Of a stretch of DNA of 64,000 nucleotides, positions 63,320 through 64,000 are shown piece by piece; the first letter of the stretch is position 1; the number at the start of each line of letters is the position of its first letter. Where the stretch lies: contig AP018269.1 in the NCBI GenBank assembly GCA_003994795.1, positions 5,171,677 through 5,235,676 of the forward strand. The letters are read 5' to 3'. The notes below the pieces were generated by a model. It was not told where the DNA came from. It saw only the letters and a program-made list of their open reading frames with translations, and did no database searches. The stretch comes from Cylindrospermum sp. NIES-4074. GTDB lineage: Bacteria; Cyanobacteriota; Cyanobacteriia; Cyanobacteriales; Nostocaceae. A program made the position numbers and the translations under genes.

Positions 63320-64000
63320 CTAATTAGCGGTATTTGTTTGACGGCGACGACGTAACCCCAAGATACTAACAGCTCCTATAGCTACCAATGACAGAGCTAC
63401 AGAGGGTTCTGGTACGCTGACAAGGTTTCCCTTACCAATATCAAGAACGACCACAAGATCGTTAAAGTCGCGATCGGAATTTTGCTGTTTACCAAAGCCT
63501 CCAAACAAATCTTCAAAGCCTAGTACAACGTATTCATCCTTAGAATAGGCAAAGGAAACCACATGCTGTAGTCCATCAGGATTAGCAGCAGCATTTTGGG
63601 TACTAAAGGTATAAGAAGAGTTACCACGGACGTAGCCATCAGCTCTCAGGAAAAAGTCTAGTTGAGTGCCGGCGGTGATTTTACCCAGTTTGACTCCATC
63701 ACCTGGTTTCAGGAGATAGTTGTTTGGATCAGCTGCATACTTGGGGTCCTTAGAGGGAACAACTTTAAAAACTAGCCCAGACTGATTGGTGGTTCCTGTC
63801 GCCTGGTAAGCTAACTGGTTTCTATTCCAAGCAACCTGATTGATGAAATATGCTGTTACATCGTAGTCGTAGTTCAGTTTTAATTTGGTGGGATCTAGTT
63901 GCAGCAATCCACTATTCGCCAGGGGAAGTCTTTCCGCTGACACGAATTGTTGGAAGGGAGCGTCGTCAAAACCAGTTTGGGCCTTGCTGTATATCGTTGG
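63320..64000 (-). CDS. PEP-CTERM protein with DUF4114-like domain, 5' end outside the window
   Basis: The frame is open to the window edge, so the N-terminus is missing. The C-terminus is a PEP-CTERM sorting signal: VPEPSVALSLVAIGAVSILG then RRRRQ. The preceding domain has LDFFLRADGYVRG and EDLFGGFGKQQNSDRDFNDLVVV, which fits DUF4114, an extracellular calcium-binding-like domain. It is likely exported and processed by an exosortase. The GTG at 63943 is only an internal codon. Confidence 0.85.
   Translation of the reverse strand, partial: PTIYSKAQTGFDDAPFQQFVSAERLPLANSGLLQLDPTKLKLNYDYDVTAYFINQVAWNRNQLAYQATGTTNQSGLVFKVVPSKDPKYAADPNNYLLKPGDGVKLGKITAGTQLDFFLRADGYVRGNSSYTFSTQNAAANPDGLQHVVSFAYSKDEYVVLGFEDLFGGFGKQQNSDRDFNDLVVVLDIGKGNLVSVPEPSVALSLVAIGAVSILGLRRRRQTNTAN

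Overview
The window looks like a chromosomal segment of a filamentous, heterocyst-type cyanobacterium (Nostocales, Nostoc/Anabaena-like). The evidence is the very frequent HIP1 octamer GCGATCGC, heptameric short tandem repeats (STRR) between genes, palindromic MITE-like elements with AGGACTTACGC or GTAGGGTGCGTC ends, plastocyanin, cytochrome c6 and PsbV genes, and a PEP-CTERM protein. No species can be named from sequence alone.

Layout. 0-9 kb: housekeeping and membrane genes (DedA, Gfo/Idh/MocA oxidoreductase, QueC, CNNM/CorC-type protein, a tRNA with anticodon CAT, PyrE, PurT, pentapeptide protein). 9-15 kb: an ABC exporter operon with one ATPase and two paralogous permeases, then an MscS channel. 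15-22 kb: LeuB, prepilin peptidase, AccD, an MFS carrier and a sugar-binding lipoprotein. 22.1-24.9 kb, minus strand: a long tRNA gene array with 27 foldable tRNAs and 4 degenerate ones, preceded by a canonical sigma70-type promoter that carries a perfect 11-bp tandem repeat. 25-30 kb: polysaccharide deacetylase, HNH nuclease, ribbon-helix-helix regulator, a two-gene unit with a PD-(D/E)XK protein, and an Rpn-like nuclease. 31-34 kb: a kinase-like protein whose phospho-acceptor His is replaced, an SRPBCC protein and a housekeeping tRNA-Glu. 34-39.5 kb: Na+/H+ antiporter, stand-alone cytochrome b domain, esterase and a proline-rich TonB-like protein. 39.8-42.7 kb: photosynthetic electron carriers (cytochrome c6, plastocyanin, PsbV2, PsbV). 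42.9-49.8 kb: sugar ABC permeases, a glycosylation gene set and a small LuxR regulator. 50-54.5 kb: sugar kinases, repeats, a CRISPR array without cas genes, SfsA. 54.5-64 kb: diguanylate cyclase, a 2OG-Fe oxygenase, DUF711, a TPR protein, an A-PCP-TE synthetase and a PEP-CTERM/DUF4114 protein cut by the window end.

The tRNA array is the most remarkable part. Long arrays of supernumerary tRNA genes are known in Anabaena-type cyanobacteria. In this one all five leucine-anticodon tRNAs lack the long variable arm that defines tRNA-Leu, while the Ser and Tyr tRNAs beside them keep theirs. Both CAT tRNAs have a 1:72 mismatch and a G at position 55. A tRNA-His-like gene seems to carry an inverted anticodon loop and a hairpin insertion, and several truncated tRNAs lie between intact ones. 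Together with its own promoter, the array looks like a separately controlled and structurally divergent second tRNA set.
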